From Methylobacterium sp. J-078 (GTDB taxonomy: Bacteria > Pseudomonadota > Alphaproteobacteria > Rhizobiales > Beijerinckiaceae): DNA of 64,000 nt. This document shows, one piece after another, positions 1 to 8,529 of the stretch (its first letter is position 1; each line of letters starts with the position of its first letter). The notes under the pieces were generated by a model that saw nothing but the letters and a program-made list of their open reading frames with translations, was not told where the DNA came from and did not search any database. The translations under genes and the position numbers were made by a program. Location of the stretch: NCBI RefSeq assembly GCF_022829285.1, contig NZ_JAKSYI010000096.1, positions 90,291 through 154,290 on the forward strand. Reading direction: 5' to 3'.

Positions 1-642
1 GGCCAGCGCCGGGTTCGGCTCGATCTTCTGGCGCAGGCGGTAGATGTGGGTCTCGAGGGTGTGGGTGGTGACCTGGGCGTTGTAGCCCCAGACCTCGGCG
101 AGCAGCGTGTCGCGGCCGACCACCTCGCGCCCCGCCCGATAGAGGAAGCGCAGGATCGCGGTCTCTTTCTCGGTGAGCTTCAGCTTCGAGCCGCGCTCGC
201 CCACCAGTAGCTTGGCGCCCGGGCGGAAGATGTAGGGCCCGATCTGGAACACCGCGTCCTCGCTGGCCTCGTGGCTGCGCAGGTGCGCGCGGATGCGGGC
301 CAGCAGCACCGCGAACTTGAACGGCTTGGTGACGTAGTCGTTGGCGCCCGCCTCCAGGCCCTCGACGGTGTCGTCCTCTGAATCCTGCGCCGTCAGCATG
401 ATCACGGGGCCGCGGTAGCCGCTCCTGCGCATGGCCCGCACGGCCTCGCGCCCATCCATGTCGGGCAAGCCGACATCCATCACCGCGAGGTCGATCCGGT
501 CGTCCGTGACGCGATCGATTGCGCTCCGTCCGTCCACGGCGGTCAGCACCGTGAACTCATCGTACAGATCGAGCTGCTCCATCAGCGTCTCGCGCAGCGA
601 GGCGTCGTCGTCGCAGATCAGCAGGCGATGGGTATTCGGCAT
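1..642 (-). CDS. OmpR-family two-component response regulator, 3' end cut by window edge
   Basis: The reverse strand from the ATG at 642 reads open to base 1 (214 codons), so the C-terminus lies outside the window. The N-terminal receiver domain begins MPNTHRLLICDDDASL, with the acidic cluster DDD near residues 11-13, the phospho-acceptor Asp in VMDVGLPDMDG and the conserved Lys in YVTKPF. A winged-helix DNA-binding domain follows, ending THTLETHIYRLRQKIEPN, the typical recognition-helix region of OmpR/PhoB proteins. No sensor kinase is visible; a partner could lie to the left. Target genes cannot be inferred. Confidence 0.93.
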   Translation of the reverse strand, partial: MPNTHRLLICDDDASLRETLMEQLDLYDEFTVLTAVDGRSAIDRVTDDRIDLAVMDVGLPDMDGREAVRAMRRSGYRGPVIMLTAQDSEDDTVEGLEAGANDYVTKPFKFAVLLARIRAHLRSHEASEDAVFQIGPYIFRPGAKLLVGERGSKLKLTEKETAILRFLYRAGREVVGRDTLLAEVWGYNAQVTTHTLETHIYRLRQKIEPNPALA

Positions 643-931
643 CGACCGAAGGACTTTCAGGCAGCTTGCAGGATGCGCCGGCGGTCTCGGAAAGCCGCAG
701 GCAGGCGGTGACGGAGGATCAACGGTTGCAACGAGAACCCAAGACACGATGATGACACGCGCGCATCGTCTTGCCTTACGTAAATCACGCCGTGCCCATT
801 AAACCAATAATCCGGGCTGCGCACAATACGGTTGCGCGCAGCCTAACGGGTCGCAAACGGCGCAGCCCCACGAAAAGTTTCACGTCGAATACCGAATTGG
901 CAGGTTCGGGCGCGCACGCGATAAGCGGCTC

Positions 932-1504
932 ATGAAGAGAACCAGCCATTGCAAGCGGAACACTCCTCTCAAGCGGACCAGTCTTGCCGGCCTGCGCGTG
1001 CGCGCCCTCGTGACGGATCGGAGCCGGGGCCAGCTGATCGCCGGGGCGGCAATCATCCCCTGCGCCCTCGGGCGGAGCGGGATCACGCAGGCCAAGCGCG
1101 AGGGCGACGGCGCCTCGCCCCGGGGCACGTTCCGCCTGCGCGGCGGCGTCTACCGGCCCGACCACTTCGCGAGCCGGCCCGTCAGCCCCCTCCCCTTGCG
1201 TCCGAGCGCGCCCGGCGACGGCTGGTGCGACGATGCCCGGGACCGGCGCTACAACCGGCCGATCCGCCTGCCCGCCCCGGGGGTCGGGCACGAGCGGATG
1301 TGGCGCGAGGACGGGCTCTACGACCTCGTGGTCGACCTCGACTACAATCGCGGGCCGATCCGGCGGGGCCGCGGCTCGGCGATCTTCATGCACGTGGCGC
1401 GGGGCGACTTCCTGCCGACCGAGGGCTGCGTCGCCCTGCGCCGGGCCGACCTCGTCCGCCTGCTGCGCCGGGTCGGCCCGGGGACCCGCATGCGGATCGG
1501 CTGA
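932..1504 (+). CDS. L,D-transpeptidase (YkuD-like) family protein
   Basis: 190 residues. The C-terminal part carries the YkuD catalytic signature: His154 in FMHVARGDF and Cys166 in LPTEGCVAL, the spacing expected of L,D-transpeptidases that make 3-3 peptidoglycan cross-links or attach proteins to the wall. The segment REGDGASPRGTFRLR near residues 57-70 is also typical of the small cytosolic-looking YkuD subgroup common in Rhizobiales. No convincing signal peptide is seen. The Lys/Arg-rich first 20 residues are unusual and the ATG has only a weak ribosome site, so the real start may be a little downstream. It stands alone, transcribed away from the response regulator. Confidence 0.8.
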   Translation: MKRTSHCKRNTPLKRTSLAGLRVRALVTDRSRGQLIAGAAIIPCALGRSGITQAKREGDGASPRGTFRLRGGVYRPDHFASRPVSPLPLRPSAPGDGWCDDARDRRYNRPIRLPAPGVGHERMWREDGLYDLVVDLDYNRGPIRRGRGSAIFMHVARGDFLPTEGCVALRRADLVRLLRRVGPGTRMRIG

Positions 1505-1510
1505 CCGGGT

Positions 1511-2461
1511 TCAGGCGGCGCGCGCCCGTAGGGCGGCGAGGCTCGCCGCCACCGCCGCGTCGAGGGGCGTGTGCGGCTCCGCGCCGAGGCGGGCGACGAG
1601 GCGGGCATTGTCCGGCTGGAGGGTCGCCGACCAGAGATGGCGCATCTCGATCACCTCGCGCAGGAAGGTGACGAAGGGCGCCCCGAGATAGACCGGCGCC
1701 CAGGCGAAGGGCCGGACCGGCGGCTGCCCGCCATCCGCCCGCGCCACCGCCTCCGCCATGGCGCGCCCGTGCAGGGCATGGCCCCGGAAGTTCAGGGACA
1801 GGTGGTGCGGCAGGGTCGCCGCGTCGTCGAGGAGGCGCGCGAAGGTCTCGGCGAGGTCGGGCAGGTAGGCCCAGGCATGCCCCGCCCCCGGAACTTCCGG
1901 CGTCACCACCCGCCGCAGGGGCCGGCCCTCCCGCATCAGCACGGTGGTGACCCAGGAACTCAGCGCGCGCGGGCCGAAGAAGTCGCCGGCGCGGACGATC
2001 AGGTGGGCCAGCCCGGCCGCGGCCTCCAGCATCGCCTCCATCTCGACGCGGACCGCACCCTTGCGGGTGCGGGGCCGGCGCGGTGCGTCCTCGCCGACCT
2101 CCGGCCCGGCCTCGGGGGCGTAGACGTAGAGGTTGCCCGGCAGGACGAGGCGCGCGCCGGCCCCCGACGCCGCCGTGATGGCGTGGGCCAGCATGGGGAT
2201 CGCGAGGCCGCGCCAGTCGCGGTATCCGGGCGGGTTCACCCCGTGGAACAGGATGCGGGCGCCGCGTGCCGCCGCGACCATGTCGGCCTCCCGCATGGCG
2301 TCGCCCGCGACCCAGTCGACGCCATCCGGACCCGTCCGGCGCGCCCGGTCGGGGTCCCGCGCCAGGCCGCGCACCCGCCAGCCGTGCCGAAGCAGCGCCT
2401 CCGCCACCGCCCCGCCGATTCCCCCCGTCGCCCCGGTGACCAGGGCCAGCCTCTCCGACAT
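1511..2461 (-). CDS. Atypical SDR / NAD-dependent epimerase-like protein
   Basis: 316 residues from the ATG at 2461, chosen because it directly precedes the Rossmann strand MSERLALVTGATGGIG; a start 12 codons upstream is possible. The glycine motif TGATGGIG binds NAD(P). The usual Tyr-x3-Lys pair is not evident: the region where it should lie reads RPRTRKGAVRVEMEAM, with Lys kept but no Tyr four residues before it, so this may be an atypical (NmrA-like or electron-transfer-linked) SDR rather than an active dehydrogenase. It is divergent from a LysR gene, with a perfect inverted repeat between them, so LysR regulation is likely. The substrate is unknown. Confidence 0.8.
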   Translation of the reverse strand: MSERLALVTGATGGIGGAVAEALLRHGWRVRGLARDPDRARRTGPDGVDWVAGDAMREADMVAAARGARILFHGVNPPGYRDWRGLAIPMLAHAITAASGAGARLVLPGNLYVYAPEAGPEVGEDAPRRPRTRKGAVRVEMEAMLEAAAGLAHLIVRAGDFFGPRALSSWVTTVLMREGRPLRRVVTPEVPGAGHAWAYLPDLAETFARLLDDAATLPHHLSLNFRGHALHGRAMAEAVARADGGQPPVRPFAWAPVYLGAPFVTFLREVIEMRHLWSATLQPDNARLVARLGAEPHTPLDAAVAASLAALRARAA

Positions 2462-2497
2462 CGCATCCGTCTCCTGCGCGTCCGCCTCTCGTTGCAT

Positions 2498-2563
2498 CCA
2501 CCTTTCGGGGAAGCGGACCGAGGGTGGCGTGCCGGCGGCTCATCGCCCATTGCCGAAAGGTGG
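2498..2563. promoter_or_regulatory. Paired inverted 11-bp sites in LysR/SDR divergent promoter
   Basis: CCACCTTTCGG at 2498-2508 and its exact reverse complement CCGAAAGGTGG at 2553-2563 lie in the 123-bp divergent gap. Their centres are 55 bp apart, about five helical turns, which suits a LysR tetramer holding two half-sites. The binding assignment is inferred from position and symmetry. Confidence 0.55.
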
Positions 2564-2584
2564 CGGGTTGCCATACGAAACCGC

Positions 2585-3457
2585 ATGGACGAGCCGGACT
2601 GGCACCTGTGGCGGGCGTTTCTCGGGGTGGTCCGCGCGGGCAGCCTGTCCGGGGCGGCGCGCGACCTGCACCTGACCCAGCCGACCCTCGGGCGCCAGAT
2701 CGCCGCCCTGGAGCGCAGCCTCGGCCTGACCCTGTTCACCCGCGCCACCGACGGCCTGCGGCCCACCGACCGGGCCCTCGACCTCGTGCCCCAGGCCGAG
2801 GCGATGGCGGCCGCGGCGGCCGCGCTCCTGCGCCGGGCCTCCGGCGACGCCGACGCGATGCGAGGGCGCATCCGCCTCACCGCCAGCACGTTCCTCGGCG
2901 GCGCGGTGCTGCCCGACCTGCTCGCCGGGTTCCACGCGGCCCATCCGGGCGTCGATCTCGAACTCTCCCTCAGCGATCGCACCGAGGACCTGCTGCGCCG
3001 GGACGCGGACCTCGCCGTGCGCAACGTGGCCCCGACCCAGGGCGCCCTCGTCGCCCGGCGCATCGGCGCGGCCCCGGTCCGGTTCTACGCCCATCGCGCC
3101 TACGCCGCCCGGCGCGGCCTGCCCGCCACGGTGGCGGAGCTCGGGCGCCACAGCCTGATCGGCCGGGCGGTCCATGCGGCGCGAGTGCGGCCGACGCTCG
3201 GCCACGACCTGACTTTCGCCTTCTCCTGCGACGACGACCTCGGGCTCCTCGCCGCACTGCGCGCCGGCCTCGGCATCGGCTATTGCCAGGACGGCCTCGC
3301 CTGCCGCGACCCGAACCTCGTGCCGGTGTTGCCCGAAATCGTACTCGCCGAGATCGGCATCTGGCTGGTCATGCACGAGGACCTGCGCAGCACCCGCCGC
3401 ATCCGCGCGCTGTTCGACCATCTCGCAGACGGATTGACGGGGTATCTCGGAGGATAG
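2585..3457 (+). CDS. LysR-family transcriptional regulator
   Basis: 290 residues from the ATG at 2585. The open frame extends far upstream, but homology begins only at MDEPDWHLWRAFLGVVRAG. The N-terminal winged helix-turn-helix covers about residues 5-64 (GSLSGAARDLHLTQPTLGRQ is the HTH core), followed by a type-2 periplasmic-binding-protein-like effector domain (RIRLTASTFLGGAVLPDLL onward). The typical family length is about 300. It is divergent from the SDR-like gene and probably controls it, its own gene, or both. The effector is unknown. A U-tract hairpin follows the stop codon. Confidence 0.92.
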   Translation: MDEPDWHLWRAFLGVVRAGSLSGAARDLHLTQPTLGRQIAALERSLGLTLFTRATDGLRPTDRALDLVPQAEAMAAAAAALLRRASGDADAMRGRIRLTASTFLGGAVLPDLLAGFHAAHPGVDLELSLSDRTEDLLRRDADLAVRNVAPTQGALVARRIGAAPVRFYAHRAYAARRGLPATVAELGRHSLIGRAVHAARVRPTLGHDLTFAFSCDDDLGLLAALRAGLGIGYCQDGLACRDPNLVPVLPEIVLAEIGIWLVMHEDLRSTRRIRALFDHLADGLTGYLGG

Positions 3458-3459
3458 TT

Positions 3460-3494
3460 GCCGGCTTATCAAACGTGTAGCCGGCTTTCTGTTG
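3460..3494 (+). terminator. Rho-independent terminator after the LysR gene
   Basis: GCCGGC at 3460-3465 can pair with GCCGGC at 3480-3485 (the hexamer is self-complementary), and the stem is followed by TTTCTGTTGTG. It begins three bases after the LysR stop codon. Confidence 0.6.
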
Positions 3495-3700
3495 TGTGGT
3501 GCCGTGGTCTCCGGCCCGGCTTTTCCCTATACGCGAGGGCTGCCTTCACCACTCCGTCATCCTGGGGCCGCGCAGCGGAACCCGGGGTCCAAACGCACAG
3601 GTGGTGCGAGGCCTTGCACCGTCGGCGGCTCTGGATTGCACGCCGCCGACGTCCGGAAGTACGGCGCGGGGGGAGAGGCTGCCCCCTCCCCTGCCCTCAC

Positions 3701-5947
3701 TCAGCCCGCCACGTCGGCGGACGCCGCCGTCAGGGCCGTCATGTTGACGATGCCGCGGACGGTGGCGGTGGGGGTGAGGATGTGGACCGGGCGCGCCGCG
3801 CCGAGCAGGATCGGGCCGACGGAGACGCTCTGACCGGCCACCACCTTGAGGGCGTTGAAGGTGATGTTGGCCGCCTCCAGGTTCGGCATGACCAGGAGGT
3901 TGGTCTCGGCGGTGAGGGTCGAATTCGGCCGCAGGCGCTCGAGGATCGTGCGGCTCAGTGCCGTGTCGGCCGACATCTCCCCGTCGACCTCGAGATCCGG
4001 CGCCTGGGCGCGGATCAGGGCGAGGGCCTCCCGCATCTTGCGCGACACCGGATCGTCGACGCTGCCGAAATTCGAGGACGCCACCAGGGCCACGTGCGGC
4101 GTCTGCCCGAAGCGGCGCATCTCCGCGGCGGCCAGCACCGTCATGTCGGCGATCTCCGCTGCGCTCGGGTCGCGGTGGATGTAGGGATCGCAGATGAACA
4201 GCGTGTGCCGGGGCAGCTGAAGCAGGCCCATGGCGGCGAGGCCGTGCGCGCCCGGCTTCAGGCCGATCGCCCCGGTCACATCCGCGAGGTGGGCCGGATA
4301 GGTCCCGGTGGTGCCGCAGAGCATGCCGTCGACCTCGCCGGCGGCGAGGAGCCGGGCGGCCCGCACGGTGGCGCCGGCCTCGGGGCTGGTCTCGGCGACG
4401 TGCACGTCCGTGCCGATGCGGATGCGCAGGCCGAGGCTGGCGATCTTGCTCGCGATGGTCTCGGCCCGGCCGACGAGGACCGGGGTGGCGAGGCGCTCGT
4501 CCACCACCACCTGGGCGGCGCGGAGCACCCGGTCCTCCTCGCCCTCCGCGTAGGCGATCCGCTTGGCCCCGGCCTCGGAGGCGGCGGCGAAGACCGGCTG
4601 CATCACCGTGCCGGAGGTGTAGACCAGGCGCTCCAGGGAGCGGCGGTAGGTCTCGATGTCCTTGAACGGCCGGGCGGCGACGCCGCTGTCGATGGCGGCC
4701 TGGGCCACCGCCGGGGCGACGGTGGTGATCAGGCGCGGGTCGAAGGGCCGGGGGATCAGGTAGTCGGGCCCGAAGCGCAGGTCGTTGGCGCCGTAGGCCG
4801 CGGCCACCACGTCGGACTGCTCGGCATGGACGAGGTTTGCGATGGCGCGCACGGCGGCGAGCTTCATCGCCTCGTTGATCTCGGTGGCGCCGACGTCGAG
4901 GGCGCCCCGGAAGATGAAGGGGAAGCACAGGACGTTGTTGACCTGGTTCGGGTAGTCCGAGCGGCCGGTGGCGATGAGGCAGTCGGGCCGAACCTCCTTG
5001 GCCAGCGCCGGCAGGATCTCCGGGTCGGGGTTGGCGAGCGCCAGGATGATCGGCTTGTCGGCCATGCCGGCGACCATCTCGGGCTTGAGCACGCCGCCCT
5101 GGGAGACGCCGAGGAAGATGTCGGCGCCCGCGACGGCGTCGCCGAGGGTCTTGGCCTGCGTGTCCCGCGCATAGGCCCGCTTCTGCTCGTCGAGGCTGGC
5201 CATCCGGTCGGTGGAGACGACGCCGCGGGAATCGCAGACGAGGATGTTCTCGCGCTTCAGGCCGAGGCCCACCAGGATGTTGAGGCAGGCGATGGCCGCC
5301 GCACCCGCGCCCGAGCAGACCAGGGTGGCGGATTCGATCGGCTTGCCCACCACTTGCAGCGCGTTGATCAGGGCGGCGGCGGCCACGATGGCGGTGCCGT
5401 GCTGGTCGTCGTGGAAGACCGGGATCTTCATGCGCTCGCGCAGCTTCGTCTCGATGACGAAGCATTCGGGGGCCTTGATGTCCTCGAGGTTGATGCCGCC
5501 GAAGGTCGGCTCCAGCCGGGCGACGGTCTCGATGAATTTCTCCGGGTCGGTCTCGTCGACCTCGATGTCGAACACGTCGATGCCGGCGAACTTCTTGAAC
5601 AGGCAGCCCTTGCCCTCCATCACCGGCTTGCCGGCGAGCGCGCCGATATTGCCGAGGCCGAGCACCGCCGTGCCGTTGGTGATGACGGCGACGAGGTTGC
5701 CGCGCGAGGTCAGGCTGTAGGCCTCGTCGGGCTCGTGCGCGATCGCCATGCAGGCGGCGGCCACACCCGGGGAATAGGCGAGCGCGAGGTCGCGCTGCGT
5801 GCTCATGTCCTTGGTCGGCTGCACCGAGATCTTACCCGGCGTCGGGAAGCGGTGGTAATCGAGGGCGGCCCGGGTTAGGGCGGCCTCGGTGCCGGCATCG
5901 GCGTTGGCGGCGGCGCCCGGGGCGCGCAGGTCCGTGTCTTTGCTCAT
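3701..5947 (-). CDS. maeB: NADP-dependent malic enzyme, MaeB type with phosphotransacetylase-like domain
   Basis: 748 residues; start ATG at 5947 with an AAGGA ribosome site about 7 bases upstream. The N-terminal two thirds is malic enzyme (oxidative decarboxylation of malate to pyruvate with reduction of NAD(P)): the region YSPGVAAAC, the metal/substrate segment [13 protein letters not shown] and the Rossmann motif [12 protein letters not shown]. From about residue 430 on ([18 protein letters not shown] to the end) it has the phosphate acetyltransferase-like domain of the large MaeB/TME class, which is regulatory (acetyl-CoA sensing) in studied members rather than catalytic. The length matches the roughly 760-residue class. 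It lies next to a phasin-like gene and the PDH genes, so its pyruvate can feed AceE. Confidence 0.96.
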   Translation of the reverse strand: MSKDTDLRAPGAAANADAGTEAALTRAALDYHRFPTPGKISVQPTKDMSTQRDLALAYSPGVAAACMAIAHEPDEAYSLTSRGNLVAVITNGTAVLGLGNIGALAGKPVMEGKGCLFKKFAGIDVFDIEVDETDPEKFIETVARLEPTFGGINLEDIKAPECFVIETKLRERMKIPVFHDDQHGTAIVAAAALINALQVVGKPIESATLVCSGAGAAAIACLNILVGLGLKRENILVCDSRGVVSTDRMASLDEQKRAYARDTQAKTLGDAVAGADIFLGVSQGGVLKPEMVAGMADKPIILALANPDPEILPALAKEVRPDCLIATGRSDYPNQVNNVLCFPFIFRGALDVGATEINEAMKLAAVRAIANLVHAEQSDVVAAAYGANDLRFGPDYLIPRPFDPRLITTVAPAVAQAAIDSGVAARPFKDIETYRRSLERLVYTSGTVMQPVFAAASEAGAKRIAYAEGEEDRVLRAAQVVVDERLATPVLVGRAETIASKIASLGLRIRIGTDVHVAETSPEAGATVRAARLLAAGEVDGMLCGTTGTYPAHLADVTGAIGLKPGAHGLAAMGLLQLPRHTLFICDPYIHRDPSAAEIADMTVLAAAEMRRFGQTPHVALVASSNFGSVDDPVSRKMREALALIRAQAPDLEVDGEMSADTALSRTILERLRPNSTLTAETNLLVMPNLEAANITFNALKVVAGQSVSVGPILLGAARPVHILTPTATVRGIVNMTALTAASADVAG

Positions 5948-6054
5948 GGGGTGATCCTTTCGGGGTTTTGGGTGACAGGCGCCGTCCGTCCCGCCGGGGG
6001 GGCGGGTCGGTTGGCATCCGGATGGGGGTGGCGGGCGGTTCGCGCGTCGGCGGA

Positions 6055-6495
6055 TCAGGCTGGGTCGGCGGGTGGCGGTTCCGAGGCCGCGGCTTCCGGT
6101 TCGCCCGGCGGCGGCGGAACCGGATCGGGTCCGCCCTCGGCCGCCCGGCGCCCCTCGGCGAGGAGATCGAGGGTCTGGGCTCGGGCCAGGTCCCAGTCGC
6201 GCATCGCCCAATCCATCTGACGCCGCAGGAAATCCTGCTGGAGTTTCAGCATCGCCGGCAGGGTGCGCGCCTCCATCAGCCCCTGCACCAGGGTGAGGTT
6301 GGCGGCGAGCTGACGGTGGGTGTTGCGGGCCATCAGCCGGCGGGCGGCCAGGAGGTCCGCATCGACATCGGCCCGGGCCGACCGGCCCACCGTGGCGAGG
6401 CGGTCGAGATAATTCTCGATGGCCTCCGCGACGGCATCGCGGGCGGCCTCGGCGCGCCGGAGCGCCGGGTCGGATTCGGGCTCGTTCGATGACAT
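6055..6495 (-). CDS. Phasin-like small helical protein
   Basis: 146 residues from ATG 6495 (MSSNEPESDPALRRAEAARD). The central region LAANLTLVQGLMEARTLP followed by LQQDFLRRQMDWAMRDW is the helical pattern of the phasin_2 family, proteins that coat polyhydroxyalkanoate granules or act as small scaffolds. The C-terminus is a low-complexity Pro/Glu/Ala tail. An upstream in-frame ATG at 6588 would add 31 residues without homology-like character. It sits between lpdA and maeB on the same strand, which fits a role where acetyl-CoA is diverted to storage polymer, but the assignment rests on pattern only and no PHA synthase is in the window. Confidence 0.6.
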   Translation of the reverse strand: MSSNEPESDPALRRAEAARDAVAEAIENYLDRLATVGRSARADVDADLLAARRLMARNTHRQLAANLTLVQGLMEARTLPAMLKLQQDFLRRQMDWAMRDWDLARAQTLDLLAEGRRAAEGGPDPVPPPPGEPEAAASEPPPADPA

Positions 6496-6634
6496 CAGCG
6501 CGTCTCCCGAAGCCGGAGCCGGTACGGGCTCCGCGAGGACCGCGCCGGTCCCGGCGCGATCCTGTCTTCCCGATGCGGCGCCGCCCATCCCCGGCGCGCC
6601 GCCGATCCCGCCGAGCGGCCTGTAGTGACCGGCC

Positions 6635-8485
6635 TCAGTGACCGGCCTTTTTCGGCCCGTCCTTCCGGGGCATGTAGAGGTCGGTGATGGTGCCCTCGAA
6701 GGCCTCGGCCGCCAGTCCGATCGTCTCCGACAGGGTCGGGTGCGGGTGGATGGTCAGGCCGATATCCTCGGCATCCGCCCCCATCTCGATGGCGAGTGCC
6801 GCCTCCGCGATGAGGTCGCCCGCCGACGGCCCGACGATGCCGCAGCCGAGGATGCGGTCGGTCTCGGGGTCGAACAGGACCTTGGTCAGGCCCTCCTCGC
6901 GCCCCAGCGCCAGGGAGCGCCCCGAGGCCGCCCAGGGGAACACGCCCTTGCCGACCTTGATGCCCTTCGCCTTGGCCTCGTTCTCCGTCATGCCGACCCA
7001 GGCCACCTCGGGGTCCGTGTAGGCCACGGAGGGGATGACCTTGGCGTCGAAGGCGCTGGCCTTGCCGGCGGCGACCTCGGCCGCGACCTTGCCCTCATGC
7101 GTCGCCTTGTGGGCGAGCATCGGCTGGCCGACCACGTCGCCGATGGCGAAGATGTGGGGCACGTTGGTGCGCATCTGCTTGTCCACGGCGATGAAGCCGC
7201 GCTCGTCCACGGCCACACCCGCCGCCTCCGCGCCGATGCGCTTGCCGTTCGGTCGCCGCCCCACCGAGACCAGCACCTTGTCGAAGGTGTCGCTCGCCGG
7301 CGCGGTGCCGCCCTCGAACGAGACCTTCAGGCCCTCCGGCGTCGCCGCGACGGCGGTGACCTTGGCCTTGAGGTGGATGGCCTCGTACTGCTTCTGGATG
7401 CGCTTCATCAGCGGCGTGACCATGTCCTTGTCCGCGCCGGGGATGATCTGGTCCATCAGCTCGACGATGGTCACCTTCGAGCCGAGCGCGTGGTAGACGG
7501 TTGCCATCTCCAGCCCGATGATGCCGCCGCCGATCACGAGGAGGCGGGCCGGCACGCCGTCGAGTTCGAGCGCGCCGGTCGAGTCGATGACCCGGGGGTC
7601 GTCGTGCGGGATGAAGGGCATCTGCACCGGCTCGGAACCCGCCGCGATGATCGCGTGGTCGAAGCCGATGATCCGGGTCTGGCCCTCGTGCTCCACCGCG
7701 ACCTGGTGGGGCGAGACGAAGCGGGCCTCGCCCGTCACCACCGTGACCTTGCGCTGCTTGGCGAGCCCGTTGAGGCCGCCGGTGAGGCGCTTGACCACCC
7801 CGTCCTTCCACTCACGAAGCTTGTCGATGTCGATCTGCGGCGCCGTGAAGGAGATGCCGTGCGCCGCCATGGCGTGGCTCTCGTCGATGACCTTGGCCGC
7901 GTGCAGCAGGGCTTTGGACGGGATGCAGCCCACGTTGAGGCAGACGCCGCCGAGGCTCGGCCAGCGCTCGACGAGCACCACCGACTGCCCGAGATCGGCC
8001 GCCCGGAAGGCCGCGGTGTAGCCGCCGGGGCCGGCGCCGATGACGAGGACCTGCGCCCGCATCTCCTCGCCGGAGACCGGAGCCGCGCCCTGGGGGGCGG
8101 CGGCCTTGGTGGCACCGGCACCGCCCTGGGTCGCGGCCGAGCCGTAGCCGGCCTGACCCTCGCCCGGGGCGTGGGCGGCGGCCGGAGCGGCGGCTGCGCC
8201 GGTCTTGGTGGTGTCCGTCACGGTGGGCTTGGCCGCGCCGGCACCGGCGGTCTCGGCCATCACCAGGATCAGGTCGCCCTGGCTCACCGTGTCGCCCGGC
8301 TTGATCTTCACCTCGGCCACCGTGCCGGCCACCGGGGACGGGATGTCCATGGTGGCCTTGTCGGATTCCAGCACGATGATCACGTCGTCGGCCGAGATCA
8401 CGTCGCCGGGGCTGACGCTAACCTCGATCACGGGCACGTTCTTGAAGTCGCCGATATCCGGCAGGTGGACGTCGTTGCTGCTCAT
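6635..8485 (-). CDS. lpdA: Dihydrolipoyl dehydrogenase (E3) with fused N-terminal lipoyl domain
   Basis: 616 residues. Residues 1-80 are a lipoyl domain with the lipoylated Lys43 in ESDKATMD; an Ala/Gly/Pro linker (about 80-140) follows, then the flavin disulfide reductase core: FAD motif GAGPGG (150-155), redox cysteines C182 and C187 in GGVCLNVGCIPSK, an NAD motif in VIGGGIIGLEMA and the C-terminal catalytic HPHPTLSE. It reoxidises dihydrolipoamide for the pyruvate dehydrogenase complex. Lipoyl-E3 fusions accompany homodimeric AceE-type complexes in several proteobacteria, consistent with aceF and aceE immediately upstream on the same strand (44-bp gap to aceF). Confidence 0.97.
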   Translation of the reverse strand: MSSNDVHLPDIGDFKNVPVIEVSVSPGDVISADDVIIVLESDKATMDIPSPVAGTVAEVKIKPGDTVSQGDLILVMAETAGAGAAKPTVTDTTKTGAAAAPAAAHAPGEGQAGYGSAATQGGAGATKAAAPQGAAPVSGEEMRAQVLVIGAGPGGYTAAFRAADLGQSVVLVERWPSLGGVCLNVGCIPSKALLHAAKVIDESHAMAAHGISFTAPQIDIDKLREWKDGVVKRLTGGLNGLAKQRKVTVVTGEARFVSPHQVAVEHEGQTRIIGFDHAIIAAGSEPVQMPFIPHDDPRVIDSTGALELDGVPARLLVIGGGIIGLEMATVYHALGSKVTIVELMDQIIPGADKDMVTPLMKRIQKQYEAIHLKAKVTAVAATPEGLKVSFEGGTAPASDTFDKVLVSVGRRPNGKRIGAEAAGVAVDERGFIAVDKQMRTNVPHIFAIGDVVGQPMLAHKATHEGKVAAEVAAGKASAFDAKVIPSVAYTDPEVAWVGMTENEAKAKGIKVGKGVFPWAASGRSLALGREEGLTKVLFDPETDRILGCGIVGPSAGDLIAEAALAIEMGADAEDIGLTIHPHPTLSETIGLAAEAFEGTITDLYMPRKDGPKKAGH

Positions 8486-8529
8486 CGCTTCACCTCACTC
8501 GTTGTTTCGCGCGGACCGGGCCTCGTACG

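Noticed and set aside
875..890. AGTTTCACGTCGAATA, another parS-like string
   Set aside because: About 12/16 match with a broken core; not above chance in this context.
1571..2584. Long upstream extension of the LysR reading frame
   Set aside because: It runs antisense through the SDR-like gene; LysR homology begins at 2585.
3556..3600. Sequence with CTGGGGCC...ACCCGGGGTCC resembling dispersed intergenic elements of GC-rich Rhizobiales
   Set aside because: Only one copy seen in the window and the arms do not pair well, so a repeat call is not supported without a genome search.
3458..5878. An 806-codon open frame on the plus strand opposite maeB
   Set aside because: It is the antisense shadow of the malic enzyme, with Arg/Gly/Asp-rich composition and no family motifs. 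Similar long shadows lie opposite lpdA, aceE, fruB, leuS and mnmG.
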